Made by a program: the position numbers and the translations under genes
NCBI RefSeq assembly: GCF_021033825.1
Contig: NZ_JAIFXZ010000006.1
Location: 1 to 64,000, forward strand
Length of the DNA stretch: 64,000 nt
Direction: 5' to 3'
Source of the DNA: Dietzia aurantiaca
GTDB taxonomy: Bacteria > Actinomycetota > Actinomycetes > Mycobacteriales > Mycobacteriaceae
Notes under the pieces: model-generated
Told to the model about the DNA's origin: nothing
The model's database searches: none
What the model saw: only the letters and a program-made list of their open reading frames with translations
Part shown: positions 25,517 to 33,922 of the stretch, one piece after another
How positions within the stretch are numbered: the first letter of the stretch is position 1
How the letters are laid out: each line of letters starts with the position of its first letter

Positions 25517-27796
25517 TCAGCTACCGGCCCCGTACGGCGCCGGGCCGTCGGCGGCGAAACGATCCAGGACGTTTTTCGTCAGCCGCGAAATGTTGTTGTC
25601 GTACTGGTTGTGGGACAGGGAGCCGCAGTAGGCGATAGAACTGACTGACCACACACCGCCACCGTTCGCTGTGGGGAAGTAGACGATATCGCCACGCACG
25701 CGGGGGTTATGCGTGCCCGTCGTGCCGGCCGTGTTGAAGAACAGTTCTTCCGTGACTTCGGCGTAGGCGTCGGTGTGTGCTGCGGACGCTGCCACGACGA
25801 GTGTTTCGGGAGGTGTACCCAGGCTCGCATCGCAGATATCCAACTCCAGTCCGGCGGCGCCGTCGCCGACGAGTCCGAAATCGCCCAGTACCTCGTCCTC
25901 GATCCCCTCGAACATCCAGCTGGCTTCGCTGGAGTAACCATCGGGAGTTCGGTAATAGGGTTCGGAGACATCGAAGCCCTCGGATCCGAAGCCCACGCCG
26001 AAGAGCCGCTGAGGAGCGCGGCCACGGTGCCGCCACAACGAGCCGTACTCACCGCTGAATGACAAGTGATATTCGCCAGCGGCGGCTTTCCACGCATTAT
26101 TCCCGTGACCCTTGCGTACTTCGATGACATCGCCCTCATCGCCATCGTAATTTGTGACCCAGTAAAATCCATTCGCCCCCATGTACATCAATCGGCCGCC
26201 CTGTTCGGTGTACTCGTGGAGTCCGTCGAGCATTTTTGCCGAGTAGTACTCTGGGTGCGTTCCGGTGATCACCACGTTGTAGGCCTCGAGGGTGCTCGGG
26301 CCTTCACGGTGGAGGTCGAAATCGGTCATCACGTCGAAGTCATACCCGAGTTCGATCATCCAGTCGATGAGGTGAAGGTCGGCATTGAATTGCCACAGCG
26401 ACGGCGAGAGCCAGTGACGGAATCCCGGTCGCATGTTCAGAATCGGGCGCAGTCTGCTGGAGTGCGCCACTCCGGAGCCGTCTGAATGGTGATCATATGT
26501 CGACAATCCGAATTCGCGTTCTCGCGAGAGCGTGATATTCGCTTCCTGGAGGACCGGCACCCGCGCTGTCATCAATTGTGCGAGTGGTACGTCGAGTGCG
26601 ACGTGGTCATTCGCATACGCCATGTAGCTCGCGGTGGGGGCCAGGAAGAGGATCTTTTTCTCCTCTCCCTTTTTCGGACGGACATAGAACGGGACGTAGT
26701 CGGTGTCGTTCTCTGCTCGTAGCCTGACTGCGTACAATGCGGAGGGGAGGTCATCAGCGATGGGCAGCGTGAAATCGACCTTCCACCGAGCGTCATCCAG
26801 GTCATCCTCATGGAAATGAATCGCGCCATATTGTTCGGGCGCGTGGATGAAGTTCTGTTCGTCGGCGAGCCAGTTGTACCCGGTGACGCCGCGGGTGGGC
26901 ATATTGACCGTTCTGCCGTGCAGTTCGTTGCCGGAGGTGTCTGAGATCCTGCGTGGCTCGTCGAGTCCTCGCTTCGTGATCTCGTTCTCGAAGTCCCAGG
27001 CTCCGACGAGCCGGGGGAGGGAGGCCGGATCGGCGATTGCGGTGTGTAGATCGTCGAAAGGCACCCACGCTGCATACGCACGAGGGCTATCGATCTTACC
27101 GTTGAACAACGCGCCCGGAATCTGACCGATCAGTTCGTCCGTGTCCTTGCCGACGTGCGCAGCGAACTGGAGAGGTGCCTCGTTATGGAGGCGAGGAACG
27201 ACGCTAGTGGTGTCTTCGGCACGGGCGGTCGTCGAATCGAATGAGCTCGCGATCGCGAATCGACCGTTGGTCCTGGTCACATACGGCAACTGGGTCACCT
27301 CGACCTTGCCATTGCGGTAGGCCCCGGCGACCAGGTACCAGATTCCTTCCAGGAGGGGCTTGTCGGTTGAGTGTCGAGATACGCCACCGTCGCCATCTCC
27401 GAGTCGAAGCTCGATGCAACGCTCTTCGTTGATGTACAGGCCGAATCCCGACTCGGTGGGCTGGTGCCACTTCGACATGATGGCTTGCACGCCACTTGCC
27501 AGCCGGGTCGGACAGACCATCGCGACGAAGGTGATCCCGTCTTCCGACCTGAGATCATCGGCGCGCTCCACTACTGCAAAGGAGCCGGTGTAGATCCGCT
27601 GTACCCTGCCTTCGTAGGAGTCCGGCAGATCGGTCTCTATCTCGCGGATCTTGAAGCCGGGGCCGTCAGGATTGGTGTCGCCGTGAATGAGTTGAACCAC
27701 GTCTGCCCGGTAACTCTCCGCGTCGCAACTGACCAGGACGTCGAGAGCGTCTCCGGGGAAGGCGCTGAACCTGTCCGCGTAACCGATGATCTTCAT
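25517..27796 (-). CDS. dmfA2: N,N-dimethylformamidase large (beta) subunit
   Basis: The 759-aa protein is the catalytic subunit that hydrolyses N,N-dimethylformamide to dimethylamine and formate. Length agrees with the known enzyme (about 760 aa). The 2-Tyr-1-carboxylate iron site of the Paracoccus enzyme (recalled as Tyr399, Tyr440, Glu521) maps to Tyr394 in SYMAYAND, Tyr434 in LSTYDHH and Glu516 in THPEYYSAKM. An N-terminal lectin-like region and a glutamine-amidotransferase-like core can be seen. The start has AGGAGG. It overlaps the small subunit by 4 nt. GC content and codon use are clearly lower than in neighbours, suggesting acquisition. Confidence 0.92.
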   Translation of the reverse strand: MKIIGYADRFSAFPGDALDVLVSCDAESYRADVVQLIHGDTNPDGPGFKIREIETDLPDSYEGRVQRIYTGSFAVVERADDLRSEDGITFVAMVCPTRLASGVQAIMSKWHQPTESGFGLYINEERCIELRLGDGDGGVSRHSTDKPLLEGIWYLVAGAYRNGKVEVTQLPYVTRTNGRFAIASSFDSTTARAEDTTSVVPRLHNEAPLQFAAHVGKDTDELIGQIPGALFNGKIDSPRAYAAWVPFDDLHTAIADPASLPRLVGAWDFENEITKRGLDEPRRISDTSGNELHGRTVNMPTRGVTGYNWLADEQNFIHAPEQYGAIHFHEDDLDDARWKVDFTLPIADDLPSALYAVRLRAENDTDYVPFYVRPKKGEEKKILFLAPTASYMAYANDHVALDVPLAQLMTARVPVLQEANITLSREREFGLSTYDHHSDGSGVAHSSRLRPILNMRPGFRHWLSPSLWQFNADLHLIDWMIELGYDFDVMTDFDLHREGPSTLEAYNVVITGTHPEYYSAKMLDGLHEYTEQGGRLMYMGANGFYWVTNYDGDEGDVIEVRKGHGNNAWKAAAGEYHLSFSGEYGSLWRHRGRAPQRLFGVGFGSEGFDVSEPYYRTPDGYSSEASWMFEGIEDEVLGDFGLVGDGAAGLELDICDASLGTPPETLVVAASAAHTDAYAEVTEELFFNTAGTTGTHNPRVRGDIVYFPTANGGGVWSVSSIAYCGSLSHNQYDNNISRLTKNVLDRFAADGPAPYGAGS

Positions 27797-28179
27797 GATT
27801 CCTCCTCGATCAGTCCTGCGTCCCGGAGCCGCATCAGGAATATGCCGTGCTCCGCCTCGTCGCGGTCGGAATACGCTTGGTCAAGTAGCTGTGGGAGCTC
27901 TTTGGGCATTCCAGTGATTCGGGCGACTCGCCATTCTTCGTGTGGAATGGTGCAGACGAGAATGTACTTTCCCGACATGGTTCCGTGATGCTTCCGGAGG
28001 TGGATGAGCACCCGCTCCAGCTCGTCGGAATGGTGACCGATTGGCCGTTCTCTGTGCTCCGCGATAATCGCTGAGGTGACCCGCGGACTGATGTGCTTAT
28101 CGAAGATGATGCGCTCGGCAACGGCATGGACTTCGTTCTCGCGACGTCGCTGGTCGCTGAGGCTTGGTAGCGTCGGCAA
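27793..28179 (-). CDS. dmfA1: N,N-dimethylformamidase small (alpha) subunit
   Basis: This 128-aa helical protein matches the approximately 132-aa small subunit of dimethylformamidase: GKYILVCTIPHEEWRVARI and EAEHGIFLMRLRDAGL correspond to conserved segments of the known subunit (from memory). It stabilises the large subunit in an alpha2beta2 enzyme. The TTG start at 28179 follows AAAGGA. Its 4-nt overlap with the large-subunit gene supports balanced translation. A CRP-like site lies about 40 bp upstream of the start. Confidence 0.88.
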   Translation of the reverse strand: MPTLPSLSDQRRRENEVHAVAERIIFDKHISPRVTSAIIAEHRERPIGHHSDELERVLIHLRKHHGTMSGKYILVCTIPHEEWRVARITGMPKELPQLLDQAYSDRDEAEHGIFLMRLRDAGLIEEES

Positions 28180-28210
28180 TTCCGATCCTTTCTAGGCCCA
28201 AACTAGGATG

Positions 28211-28226
28211 TGTGATCCACATCACC
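28211..28226. promoter_or_regulatory. CRP/GlxR-like site upstream of dmfA1
   Basis: TGTGA-TCCACA-TCACC fits the CRP/GlxR consensus TGTGA-N6-TCACA at 9 of 10 fixed positions. It lies 32-47 bp upstream of the dmfA1 start, a position fit for cAMP-dependent control. The rest of the gap (28227-28394) shows nothing recognisable. Confidence 0.6.
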
Positions 28227-28394
28227 TAGAAAATTAATGTGTGGCTGCAGGCGCCGCTATACGCAGTAATGCGTACGGGGCCGCGTCGCAGAACCGGGCG
28301 GCAGGGCTGATCTGGTGCCGCCGCGAGGGCGACCGGGCCTGCGGTGTGTGCGCTGGGCTGAGCCGTGATCGGACAGGTCCCGCCCCGAGCGGGC

Positions 28395-28940
28395 TCAGTA
28401 CCGCGCGAAGACCTGCGTGGCGTAGAGCTTGCTGTTCTCGGCCACCGCCACGCCCACTCCCATGTCGGTGTGGTCGGCGCGCAGCAGGTTGACGCGGTGG
28501 CCGGGGGAGGCCATCCACTGGTCCACGAGCTGCTGCGGGGTCGCGCATTTGTAGTTCTGCAGTACGTTCTCCGACCAGCTCCTCCAGCCTGTCGGGATCT
28601 GCGCGGCGACGTCCGGGTTGTGGAACATGCGGTTCTCGCGAGCCTGCGCGCCGCTCCAGTCGGCGGCCACCCGGGAGAGGGCATCGTTGACACGGATCGG
28701 CTCGCGGTCGTAGGCCACGCGCGCGGCGTTGGTGGCGTCGGTGAGCTGTGACCGGTACTCGGCGCTCGTCGGATCGGTCTCGAATCCGGTGCACTGGTTG
28801 CCGACGGTGAACCCGAAGGAGGAGCCGGGGACGAAGAGCTGCTGCGCGGACGCAGCGGGCGCTCCGGCCAGGCCGATCGCCACGGCGACGGCCGCGGCGG
28901 CGACGAAGGGGCTCCGGGGGCGGGAAGAAATACGGTTCAC
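28395..28940 (-). CDS. Secreted CAP/SCP-domain protein
   Basis: The 181-aa protein starts at the GTG at 28940 with a clear signal peptide (RSPFVAAAAVAVAIGLAGAPAASA, cut near residue 33). It continues as a CAP (SCP/PR-1) domain: ATNAARVAYDREPIRVNDALSRVAADWSGAQARENRMFHN, WSENV with the conserved Glu, and GHRVNLLRADHTDMGVGVA with His. It is exported and probably binds the envelope. The ORF can be extended upstream, but that part runs through direct repeats of the promoter region. Confidence 0.87.
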   Translation of the reverse strand: MNRISSRPRSPFVAAAAVAVAIGLAGAPAASAQQLFVPGSSFGFTVGNQCTGFETDPTSAEYRSQLTDATNAARVAYDREPIRVNDALSRVAADWSGAQARENRMFHNPDVAAQIPTGWRSWSENVLQNYKCATPQQLVDQWMASPGHRVNLLRADHTDMGVGVAVAENSKLYATQVFARY

Positions 28941-28968
28941 GGGCGGGTCTCCCAGTGTGTGCGCCCGA

Positions 28969-29023
28969 GGGGTGGGCATGGAGCGACCCTGAGGGGTGGG
29001 GCCGACGACCTGAGGGATGGGCC
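28969..29023. repeat. Three direct repeats upstream of the CAP gene
   Basis: Three imperfect copies of TGAGGGGTGGG spaced about 21 bp apart lie 30-85 bp upstream of the CAP-protein start (the third reads TGAGGGATGGG). Helically phased direct repeats of this kind may bind an activator; no regulator can be named. Confidence 0.5.
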
Positions 29024-29114
29024 GCAGCGCACACGGTAGACGCCGGCGGAGGGGCCGCGCCACCCGTCGGTCCCGCCGGTCGACTGCCTGTGTTATGGGA
29101 GTTGTTCCTGGGGC

Positions 29115-29699
29115 CTATGCGAAGTCGAGCACCACGTGGATGGAGCCGTCGGCTGCGGTTGCCGTACCCGCTCCTACCTGCGTGAACCCGCCGTCGAGCA
29201 TCCGCTCGCGCATGCCGGTATCGGCCAGCAGTGCGGTGAGCACGTTCGGAGGCGTGGCCTGGGCCGGGAGCGCGAGAGTGGTGCGGTCCGTGGTCGACAC
29301 AGCGTCCGGCACGGGTAGGTCGCCGGTCGCCGTATCGCCCGCGGCCAGTTCCCCTGCGCGGTCGAGGGCGCCGGTCTCGAGGGCGGGGGAGGTCGTCAGC
29401 CGGTCCGCGCCCACGGCGGTCCGCGCCTCGTTGATGCCGGCCACGACCGTGCCGGCGAACGCCTTCTGGTTGATCTCGTCGGGTATCGCGGCGAGGTGGC
29501 CGGCCTGCTCTTCGGGGGCTGGGTCTCCCGGTGCGGTCGGGGCGGGCGCAAGCCCGAACAGCGCGGCGATTCCTGCCAGGTCCACCGAGAGCGGAGCGGT
29601 CGGCCCGAACGAGCTCTGCGCTGCGGCGGTGCCGGCGCCCATGGCGAGAAGGAGGGCGGAGGTTCCCGCGACGACGGCGGAACGGATCGGGTGACGCAC
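29115..29699 (-). CDS. Secreted CAP-like protein
   Basis: This 194-aa exported protein has a signal peptide (IRSAVVAGTSALLLAMGAGTAAAQ, cut near residue 28). A reduced CAP-like domain follows: VVAGINEARTAVGADRLTTSPALETGALDRAGEL then LLADTGMRERMLDGGFTQVGAGTATAADGSIHVVLDFA. The usual His/Glu pocket is not recognisable, so it is a degenerate member. It lies on the same strand and directly upstream of the other CAP gene, which suggests an old duplication. Confidence 0.75.
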   Translation of the reverse strand: MRHPIRSAVVAGTSALLLAMGAGTAAAQSSFGPTAPLSVDLAGIAALFGLAPAPTAPGDPAPEEQAGHLAAIPDEINQKAFAGTVVAGINEARTAVGADRLTTSPALETGALDRAGELAAGDTATGDLPVPDAVSTTDRTTLALPAQATPPNVLTALLADTGMRERMLDGGFTQVGAGTATAADGSIHVVLDFA

Positions 29700-29835
29700 G
29701 TGATGTCCTTTCCTGGGCGGCTGCCGGACCCGGATGGGCCGCTACTGCTCGACTCTAGAGCCGCCGAATCACTTACGCATCATTCGTCACATGAGTCACA
29801 TTCGTTACAGCGTGCGGCCCGGCACAATGGGGGCC

Positions 29836-31923
29836 ATGAGCACGAGCCATCCGCACCTTCTCAGCCCCCTCTCCGTCGGGCCCCTCACCCTGCGCAACCG
29901 CCTGGTCATGGGGTCGATGCACACCGGGCTCGAGGACCGCAGCAGGCACCTGCCCGAGCTCACGGCCTACTTCGTCGAGCGGGCCCGCGGCGGCGCGGCG
30001 ATGCTCGTGACCGGCGGATACGCGCCGAACGTCGAGGGGTGGCTACTGCCCGCCGGTTCGATCATGGCCTCGCGCCGTATGGCCGACAAGCACCGCGCGC
30101 TCACCGACGCCGTCCACGCCGAGGACTCGCACATCCTGCTGCAGGTCCTGCATGCCGGGAGGTACGGATACCAGCCGTTCGTGCGCTCGTCGTCGTCGTC
30201 AAAGTCCCCCATCAGCCCCTTCCGGGCCCGCGGCCTGTCGGCGCGCGGGGTGGAACGCACGATCGACGACTGGGTGCGCGCGGCGCGGCTGGCCAGGCGG
30301 GCGGGCTACGACGGCATCGAGATCATGGGCTCCGAGGGCTACCTCATCAACCAGTTCCTCGCCGCCCGCACCAATCATCGCGACGACGCCTGGGGCGGTA
30401 CCGCGAGCGCGCGTATGCGCTTCCCCGAGGAGATCGTGCGCCGCGTCCGCGACGAGGTGGGCGCCGATTTCCTTCTGCAGTACCGCATCAGCCTGCTCGA
30501 CCTCGTCGACGGCGGCCAGACCTGGGAGGAGACGGCCGAGCTCGCCCAGCGCCTCGAGGCCGCGGGCGTGGACGTGTTCAACACGGGGATCGGCTGGCAC
30601 GAGGCGCGCATCCCCACCATCGTCACCTCGGTCCCGCGCGGTGCGTTCGTCGACCTCACCGCACGGCTCAAGGAGACCGTCGGCGCGCCGGTGATCGCCT
30701 CCAACCGCATCAACACCCCGGGCCTGGCCGAGCAGATCCTCGCTGCCGGGCAGGCCGACCTCGTCTCCATGGCGCGGCCGCTGCTCGCCGATCCGGCGTT
30801 CGCGTCCAAGGTGGCCGAGGGGCGGGCCGACGAGATCAACATCTGCATCGCCTGCAATCAGGCATGCCTCGACCACACTTTCGCGAACAAGCGCGCCTCC
30901 TGCCTGGTCAACCCGCGTGCCGGCCGCGAGACGGAGCTTCTCCTGACAGTCGCGCCCGCCCGTCGCCGGGTGGCCGTGGTGGGCGCCGGGCCCGCCGGGC
31001 TCGCGTGCGCCGAGGCCGCCGCATCGCGCGGGCTCGCGGTGGAGGTCTTCGAGGCGGAGTCCGAGCTCGGCGGGCAGTTCCGCTACGCGATGCGCGTGCC
31101 CGGCAAGGAGGAGTTCGCCGCGTCGCTGGACTACTTCCGTCGCCGCCTCGAGGTGCTGGGGGTGCCCGTCCACCTGGGCCGCCGCGCCGAGGCCTCCGAC
31201 CTGGCCGACTTCGACCACGTCGTGGTGGCGACCGGCGTCCGCCCGCGCGAACTCGACCTGCCCGGCGCCGACCACTCCATGGTCATGACCTACCCGCAAC
31301 TGCTCACCGGCGAACGCACCCCGGGCCGGCGCGTGGCAGTGATCGGGGCCGGCGGGATCGGCGTGGACGTCTCCGAGTTCCTGCTTGCGGGCGGCCCCGG
31401 CATCGCGATCGACGGGCGCGAGCCGCACGGCCACTCCACAGATCTCGCGGCATGGAACCGCCGCTGGGGCGTGGTCGACCCCGCGACCGAACGCGCCGGC
31501 CTGGGGGCCGCCGTGCTCGATGAGCCAGCGCACGAGGTGCACCTGCTGCAGCGCAAGACCTCGAAGATCGGCCGCGGGCTGGGCAAGACCACCGGGTGGG
31601 TGCATCGCGCCGAGCTCGACGCCGGCGGCGTACACAAATACACCGGGGTGACCTACGTGAAGATCGACGACGACGGGCTTCACATCCTCGATTCGGAAGG
31701 CCGGCCGCGGCTGGTCGGTGTCGACTCGGTTGTGGTGTGCGCCGGTCAGGAATCGGTCCGCGATCTCGCCGATGAGCTATCCGGTGAGCCGGGTGGTGCC
31801 CGTGCCGAGGGCGGCGCCCGAGCTGTGCCGCGGGTGCACGTGATCGGCGGGGCCGATGTGGCCGCCGAACTCGATGCCAAACGGGCGATCAAGCAGGGCG
31901 TCGAACTGGCGGCTGCCCTCTAG
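29836..31923 (+). CDS. fadH: 2,4-dienoyl-CoA reductase (FadH-like)
   Basis: The 695-aa iron-sulfur flavoenzyme reduces 2,4-dienoyl-CoA during beta-oxidation of unsaturated fatty acids. The N-terminal half is an old-yellow-enzyme TIM barrel (LRNRLVMGSMHTGLED; HAGRYGY). A 4Fe-4S motif follows at Cys337, Cys340, Cys344 and Cys356. The C-terminal half binds FAD (VAVVGAGPAGLACAEAAASRG) and NADPH (VAVIGAGGIGVDVSEFL). A run of serines (RSSSSSKSP) in the first half is encoded by TCG repeats. The ATG at 29836 is chosen from four in-frame starts because it opens the conserved domain. Confidence 0.9.
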   Translation: MSTSHPHLLSPLSVGPLTLRNRLVMGSMHTGLEDRSRHLPELTAYFVERARGGAAMLVTGGYAPNVEGWLLPAGSIMASRRMADKHRALTDAVHAEDSHILLQVLHAGRYGYQPFVRSSSSSKSPISPFRARGLSARGVERTIDDWVRAARLARRAGYDGIEIMGSEGYLINQFLAARTNHRDDAWGGTASARMRFPEEIVRRVRDEVGADFLLQYRISLLDLVDGGQTWEETAELAQRLEAAGVDVFNTGIGWHEARIPTIVTSVPRGAFVDLTARLKETVGAPVIASNRINTPGLAEQILAAGQADLVSMARPLLADPAFASKVAEGRADEINICIACNQACLDHTFANKRASCLVNPRAGRETELLLTVAPARRRVAVVGAGPAGLACAEAAASRGLAVEVFEAESELGGQFRYAMRVPGKEEFAASLDYFRRRLEVLGVPVHLGRRAEASDLADFDHVVVATGVRPRELDLPGADHSMVMTYPQLLTGERTPGRRVAVIGAGGIGVDVSEFLLAGGPGIAIDGREPHGHSTDLAAWNRRWGVVDPATERAGLGAAVLDEPAHEVHLLQRKTSKIGRGLGKTTGWVHRAELDAGGVHKYTGVTYVKIDDDGLHILDSEGRPRLVGVDSVVVCAGQESVRDLADELSGEPGGARAEGGARAVPRVHVIGGADVAAELDAKRAIKQGVELAAAL

Positions 31924-31982
31924 GGATGCTTCTACGTTCGTCCAGCGTGCGCATCCCCGCCCGGGAGTCGCTGTCTTGCAAC

Positions 31983-32110
31983 CCGCGGAGGAGGGCTCGG
32001 GGGCGGAGGACCCGTGGCAACCCGGGGCGGAGGATGCGTGGCAACCCGCGGCGGAGGACGCGTGGCAACCCGGGCCGGAGGACGCGTGGCAACCCGCGGC
32101 GGAGGGCCGG
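31983..32110. repeat. 24-bp tandem repeat
   Basis: About five units of a 24-bp sequence beginning CGTGGCAACCCG and ending GCGGAGGACG stand in tandem, the first unit degenerate. They fill most of the 224-bp gap between the convergent fadH-like and MFS genes. Alternating GGGG, GCGG and GGCC changes let adjacent units pair, so they may act as terminator. Confidence 0.8.
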
Positions 32111-32147
32111 GGGCGATAAGCCGGTGGGGTCTCAGGCGGCGGGTGGG

Positions 32148-33803
32148 TCAGCTGGGGGCCCCGGCGCCTTCCCGGTCGGCCCGTACCTCGCGGCGACGGT
32201 CGACGATGCTGAACGCCAGCGCCCCCGCGGCCAGAGCGGCAATGATCCCGAGTGCCGCACGGAACGCGAGCAGCCAGTCGCCGTTCGCCGCGACGATCCC
32301 GAACAGCACGCCCGGCACGATCGCCGTGCCCACCGCCGTGCCCATGCGCTGGCCCAGCGAGATGATGCTGCCGGCCACGCCTCCGTACGCGGGGTCCACG
32401 GCGCGCAGCGTGAGCGTCTGATTGGGCGAGATCGTCATGCCCTGCGCGATGCCGACGAACGCCGCCGGCACCATGAACACCAGGTAGTGCAGCGCGCCTG
32501 ACTCAACGAACCCTGCCAGAACGATGAACGCCAGGAGCGCGCAGATCGTGAGCGTGAACCCGGCGACCACCATCCGCCGTCCCAGCTGCAGCACGAACCG
32601 CCCCGCGACCTGCGCCGACACGGCCGCGCAGATCGAGGCGGGCAGGCTGATGAAGGCCGAATCGATGGGCGCATAACCCAGGTGGAACTGCAGGTAGAGC
32701 GGCATGACGATCCACAGGCTCGTGCCGCCCACGAAGTAGATCGACACGATCACCATGCCGTTGCGAAAGCCCGCGTCGCGGAAGATGTCCGGATTGACCA
32801 GCGGGGGCCGGCCGATCCGCTCGTAGCGACGCTCCCACCAGGCGAACATCCCGAGGAGCGCCAGCCCGGCGGGCACGAGGGCCCAGAGCGCGGGCGGGGC
32901 CTCGCGGCTGAGGAACGGCAGCATGATCGTCAACACGGCCACGCCGAGCAGGAGGATGCCGACCGGATCCAGGTCCAGCCGCTGACGACCGGGCCTGATG
33001 GCAGGAGCGCGGGCCGCGGTCGAGGCGATCGCGCGATCGGACGCGAGTGCAGCCGCGGCGTCCTCGTCGGTGTCCTTGTCGTAGTCGTCGTCATCCAGTC
33101 GCGCCGACGCCCCGGCGCGGGCCCGGGACAGCCCGACGTCGCGCGCGGCGTCCTCGCCCGTGGGGGTCGGGATCCGCCGGTCGTCCGGCAGCCACCGGTA
33201 CCCCAACGCCAACGCGAGCACGCCGAGCGGCACGTTGACCAGGAACATCGCGCGCCAACCCAGGTTGTCGCCGAGCGCCTGGATGAGCAGTCCGCCGACC
33301 AGGGGCCCCGACGCGGTGGCCACGGACACGGTGGTGGCCATGGTCGCGAACGCGCGCGCCCGGGCCTCCTTGCGGAAGTACTTCTGGATGAGGCCGAACG
33401 TCTGCGGGTTGAGCATCCCCGAGCCGACGCCCTGGACCAGGCGGGCGGCGTTGAGCATCTCGATGCCCTGGGCGAACCCCGCGATCACCGCGCCCACGAT
33501 GAACACGGCGATTCCCGCGAGGAAGATCCGTTTGCGCCCGGTCGCGTCGCCGAGCCGCCCCGACGGCACGAGCAGCAGCCCGAATGACAGCGCGTACCCG
33601 GACACCACCCACTGCAGGCCACTCGAGTCCGCCTGCAGCGAATCACCGATCACCGGCAGCGCGACGTTGATCACTGACAGCGCGATCAGTGCCATGAACA
33701 GCGGCACCATGAGCGTGACGAGGATCCGCGCGGAGCTCACCGCGGGCTGGCCCGCTGGCGACGTCGGTCGCCGGTCGGCGGGGGTAGAAGGCGGATCGGT
33801 CAC
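32148..33803 (-). CDS. DHA2-type MFS exporter with Asp-rich loop
   Basis: This 551-aa, 14-helix major facilitator is of the EmrB/QacA type. Motif A is SGRLGDATGRKRIF and the motif-C-like helix is TMATTVSVATASGPLVGGLL. Between helices 6 and 7 sits a long hydrophilic insert (about residues 230-290) with DDDDYDKDTDEDAAA, much longer than usual. The GTG at 33803 is preferred; the open frame upstream is non-homologous. The substrate is unknown; it has no adjacent regulator. Confidence 0.87.
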   Translation of the reverse strand: MTDPPSTPADRRPTSPAGQPAVSSARILVTLMVPLFMALIALSVINVALPVIGDSLQADSSGLQWVVSGYALSFGLLLVPSGRLGDATGRKRIFLAGIAVFIVGAVIAGFAQGIEMLNAARLVQGVGSGMLNPQTFGLIQKYFRKEARARAFATMATTVSVATASGPLVGGLLIQALGDNLGWRAMFLVNVPLGVLALALGYRWLPDDRRIPTPTGEDAARDVGLSRARAGASARLDDDDYDKDTDEDAAAALASDRAIASTAARAPAIRPGRQRLDLDPVGILLLGVAVLTIMLPFLSREAPPALWALVPAGLALLGMFAWWERRYERIGRPPLVNPDIFRDAGFRNGMVIVSIYFVGGTSLWIVMPLYLQFHLGYAPIDSAFISLPASICAAVSAQVAGRFVLQLGRRMVVAGFTLTICALLAFIVLAGFVESGALHYLVFMVPAAFVGIAQGMTISPNQTLTLRAVDPAYGGVAGSIISLGQRMGTAVGTAIVPGVLFGIVAANGDWLLAFRAALGIIAALAAGALAFSIVDRRREVRADREGAGAPS

Positions 33804-33922
33804 GACCGCGATGGTAGCCGCGTGTGCCAAGGAGAGGCCCCGGGAACGACGACGACGAGGTGCGCACCTGCCCGGCCGGTGAACCGGTCGCGGCCCACCG
33901 GGCACATCAGTAGCGTCGGGTC

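Noticed and set aside
30199-31683. Minus-strand frame of 494 codons opposite the dienoyl-CoA reductase
   Set aside because: Shadow frame; the plus-strand protein has all motifs of its family.
31983-32110. CRISPR-like array
   Set aside because: The units are head-to-tail 24-bp repeats without spacers, and no cas genes are present.
31856-32119. Small plus-strand ORF with AEDAWQP repeats
   Set aside because: It begins inside the fadH-like gene in another frame, has no ribosome site, and the repeated residues follow from the 24-bp DNA repeat.
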